A DNA stretch of 64,000 bases from Lucinisca nassula (Eukaryota > Mollusca > Bivalvia > Lucinida > Lucinidae): assembly GCA_963580285.1 (NCBI GenBank), contig OY757024.1, forward strand, positions 119,908,045-119,972,044, in the 5' to 3' direction. A program made the position numbers and the translations under genes. The notes below the pieces were generated by a model. The model saw only the letters and a list, made by a program, of their open reading frames with translations, did no database searches and had not been told where the DNA came from. Position 1 is the stretch's first letter; each line of letters begins with the position of its first letter. Shown one piece after another: positions 62,435-64,000 of the stretch.

Positions 62435-63037
62435 ATGAAGGTCTCCCTGCTTCCCATGGTCTTGATTCTTTGGTTCACCCTTTGGAAATTAAGTAACAGA
62501 ACCCAACCGGATGATGGAAATCAGGAATGCGGGATTGCAAAAGAGCAACACTGCGATAAAACTTCTCAGTACTTGGCTGTAACTAGGAAGCTAGGAAACA
62601 AACTACGTTCGGAGGGCTTACGCAACTTTAAGTCCTCAGGTGGAACAAATTTGGTCATTCTATTGATCCTGGCCGGAGACATTGAAACTAACCCCGGTCC
62701 AAGATTTCGCTGTGGGCTGTGCAAAAAATATTGCAAAGACTCTCAGAAATGGGTAGAATGTGAGGACTGTGAAAAGCATTTTCATGCCTCGTGTTCTGAA
62801 TTGGATGAAAACCAATTGCTAGAGCTTGAAATTGGAATTGGAACTTGGTATTGCAAAGATTGCAAGGCAGACTGTGGCCTTTGCAGTGGTGATGTTCTAA
62901 ATGAGCATAAGGCAGTTCAGTGTGACCAGTGTGAAATGTGGATTCACACTGATTGCGCTTTCCTTTCAGACGCCGAATATGGCAAACTGGTTAACTCGAG
63001 TTGTTCATGGATATGCCCGAAGTGCGAGTTTTTTTAA
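62435..63037 (+). CDS. CR1-like LINE N-terminal ORF with 2A-like motif and two PHD-like fingers
   Basis: About 200 codons. A hydrophobic N terminus (LLPMVLILWFTLW) is followed near residue 85 by ILLILAGDIETNPGP, which ends in a 2A-like ribosome-skipping motif (DxExNPGP). Such motifs are established near the N termini of some APE-type non-LTR retrotransposons in invertebrates. Two Cys/His clusters follow: CGLCKKYC...CEDC...HFHASC...CKDC and CGLCSG...CDQC...WIHTDC...CPKC. The frame stops at TAA in a run of seven T (63029-63039); with six T it would continue into the endonuclease. Confidence 0.8.
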   Translation: MKVSLLPMVLILWFTLWKLSNRTQPDDGNQECGIAKEQHCDKTSQYLAVTRKLGNKLRSEGLRNFKSSGGTNLVILLILAGDIETNPGPRFRCGLCKKYCKDSQKWVECEDCEKHFHASCSELDENQLLELEIGIGTWYCKDCKADCGLCSGDVLNEHKAVQCDQCEMWIHTDCAFLSDAEYGKLVNSSCSWICPKCEFF

Positions 63038-63883
63038 TTTTTCTGACTCGTTCTTCAGCGAACCTATAGAACTGGAAGAAAGAAATAAATTTGAACCTCT
63101 GTCAAAGGAGAAAGGAGTTAAATCTCCGACTACTGACATGAGAAAGCCGAATTTTGTAAAAGGTTTGAAACTTTGCACTATTAACATTAACGGTTTAAGA
63201 GGAAAGATACTTGAACTTTTAGCTTTCCTTGATACTCACCAACCACATATTGTGGCTATTCAGGAAACAAAGATTGACAGTTCAATTATGACTTCAGAGC
63301 TTTTCCCTGAAACTTGCGAATACAGTGTCTACAGAAAAGATAGAAACACTCATGGCGGCGGGGTGATGTTGCTCGTTCACAGAGATATCCCTCATATACC
63401 ATTCATGGAACTGGAAAACGATTCAGAATCTGTTTGGGTTAAGGTTTTTGAAAACAAAACTTCCCACTTTATTGCAAGTTGGTATCGACCACTAACGACA
63501 CTGTCGAAAACTTCCACTTATTTAAAGATCAGCTTGATCGCATTAAGTCTCAGAAAAAGGGTAAAAAACTTCCAGCAGTACATGTCTTAGGCCACTTCAA
63601 CTTCAGAGAGATTGTTTGGCCAGATAGGCTCAGCAAACAAGGCACGATGCTGAGTCCGTCAGAGGGACAGGTGTTGGTCGACATCATGAATGATCATGGC
63701 TTGGAACAGGTTGTTGACTTCCCTACTCGAGATAGAAACACTTTGGATTTGATTCTTACAACTTTGCCAGGACAGTTTGGGGATATTCAATCCCCGGACA
63801 AACTAAGTGATCATGATATTGTCTCTGGATTTTTGAAAATCTTCATACCACCTATAAAGAAACCTCGTAGAAAGGTGTACAGT
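63035..63883 (+). pseudogene. LINE EEP endonuclease, frameshifted
   Basis: LKLCTININGLRGK, IVAIQETKIDS, GGGVMLLVHRD and ASWYRP mark the first half in one frame. After about 63495 the reading shifts: VHVLGHFNFREIVWPD, HGLEQVVDFPTRDRNTLDLI and PDKLSDHDIVSG follow. The usual catalytic GDFN motif reads GHFN, so a metal-binding Asp is lost. Two frameshifts plus this change make it non-functional. Confidence 0.8.
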
Positions 63884-64000
63884 ACAGTCTTAGAAATCTT
63901 ATTATCCCTCACGATCGTGCATGAACAAGAAAAGGATTACGCTTCGCGCACAACCCTCGCAAAACCCACGCTAGTTCCACGCTTGATCCACGCTTATTTC

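Larger units (their letters stand above)
62390..63890 (+). mobile_element. 5' part of a CR1-like LINE, truncated before the RT
   Basis: It contains the fingers and the endonuclease. Similarity ends after KKPRRKVY at about 63883; the RT is not in the window. Sequence from 63885 to the right edge does not continue the ORF, so the element is 3'-truncated, rearranged or interrupted. Confidence 0.75.

Overview
The window looks like metazoan nuclear DNA, most likely from a mollusc and probably a bivalve. It is AT-rich and intron-dominated, and packed with tRNA-derived SINEs, palindromic TTAA-flanked MITEs, LINE fragments and tandem-repeat elements with terminal hairpins of a kind known from bivalve genomes. 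The species cannot be named from the sequence alone. No prokaryotic gene organisation, CRISPR array or intact tRNA/rRNA gene is visible.

The only host gene recognised is on the minus strand and spans most of the window (about 49.4 kb down to 11.35 kb). It encodes a poly(ADP-ribose) glycohydrolase (PARG). Fourteen exons were assembled by eye from splice signals, matching phases and PARG landmarks; a further candidate exon lies at about 50.7 kb. The PARG signature is intact: the GGG...QEE catalytic loop is split over the exons at 31.4 and 27.5 kb, and [12 protein letters not shown] is at 12.1 kb. The catalytic domain is, however, interrupted in frame by about 1,060 residues from three exons (24.4, 21.5-23.7 and 18.5-19.3 kb). 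This insert is Ser-rich and acidic. It carries at least seven amphipathic helices of the PKA-RII-anchoring (AKAP) type and several RRxS PKA consensus sites. All splice phases join, and the insert cannot be skipped as a whole without a frameshift. A PARG with a PKA-scaffold-like insertion is the most notable finding. At the junction between the PARG half and the insert, the intron holds arrays of duplicated splice-site segments: about nine donor copies facing four acceptor copies.

Layout: 1-1.85 kb, satellite-like array. 2.06-6.2 kb, nearly intact APE-type LINE (minus) with one in-frame stop and tandem repeats upstream. 7.6-9.6 kb, degraded LINE remnants. 11.3-12.2 kb, last two PARG exons. 12.45-15.67 kb, hairpin-ended tandem-repeat element inserted in a SINE. 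16-18.4 kb, MITE/SINE mosaic. 18.5-24.5 kb, AKAP-like exons. 24.5-26 kb, splice-site arrays. 26-50 kb, remaining PARG exons in introns full of MITEs, SINEs, a truncated second copy of the first LINE and other hairpin-ended repeat elements. 50-57 kb, foldback-like element, hairpin repeats and a 161-bp tandem array. 57.2-62.25 kb, head-to-tail trimer of the hairpin-ended element. 62.4-63.9 kb, 5' part of a CR1-like LINE with a 2A-like motif, two PHD-like fingers and a frameshifted endonuclease.

Nested insertions with target-site duplications allow several element ends to be placed exactly. Three SINE families with different heads share a similar 3' tail, and several unrelated tandem-repeat elements share one terminal architecture. 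The PARG product would remove poly(ADP-ribose) from proteins; whether the AKAP-like insert tethers PKA is inference.
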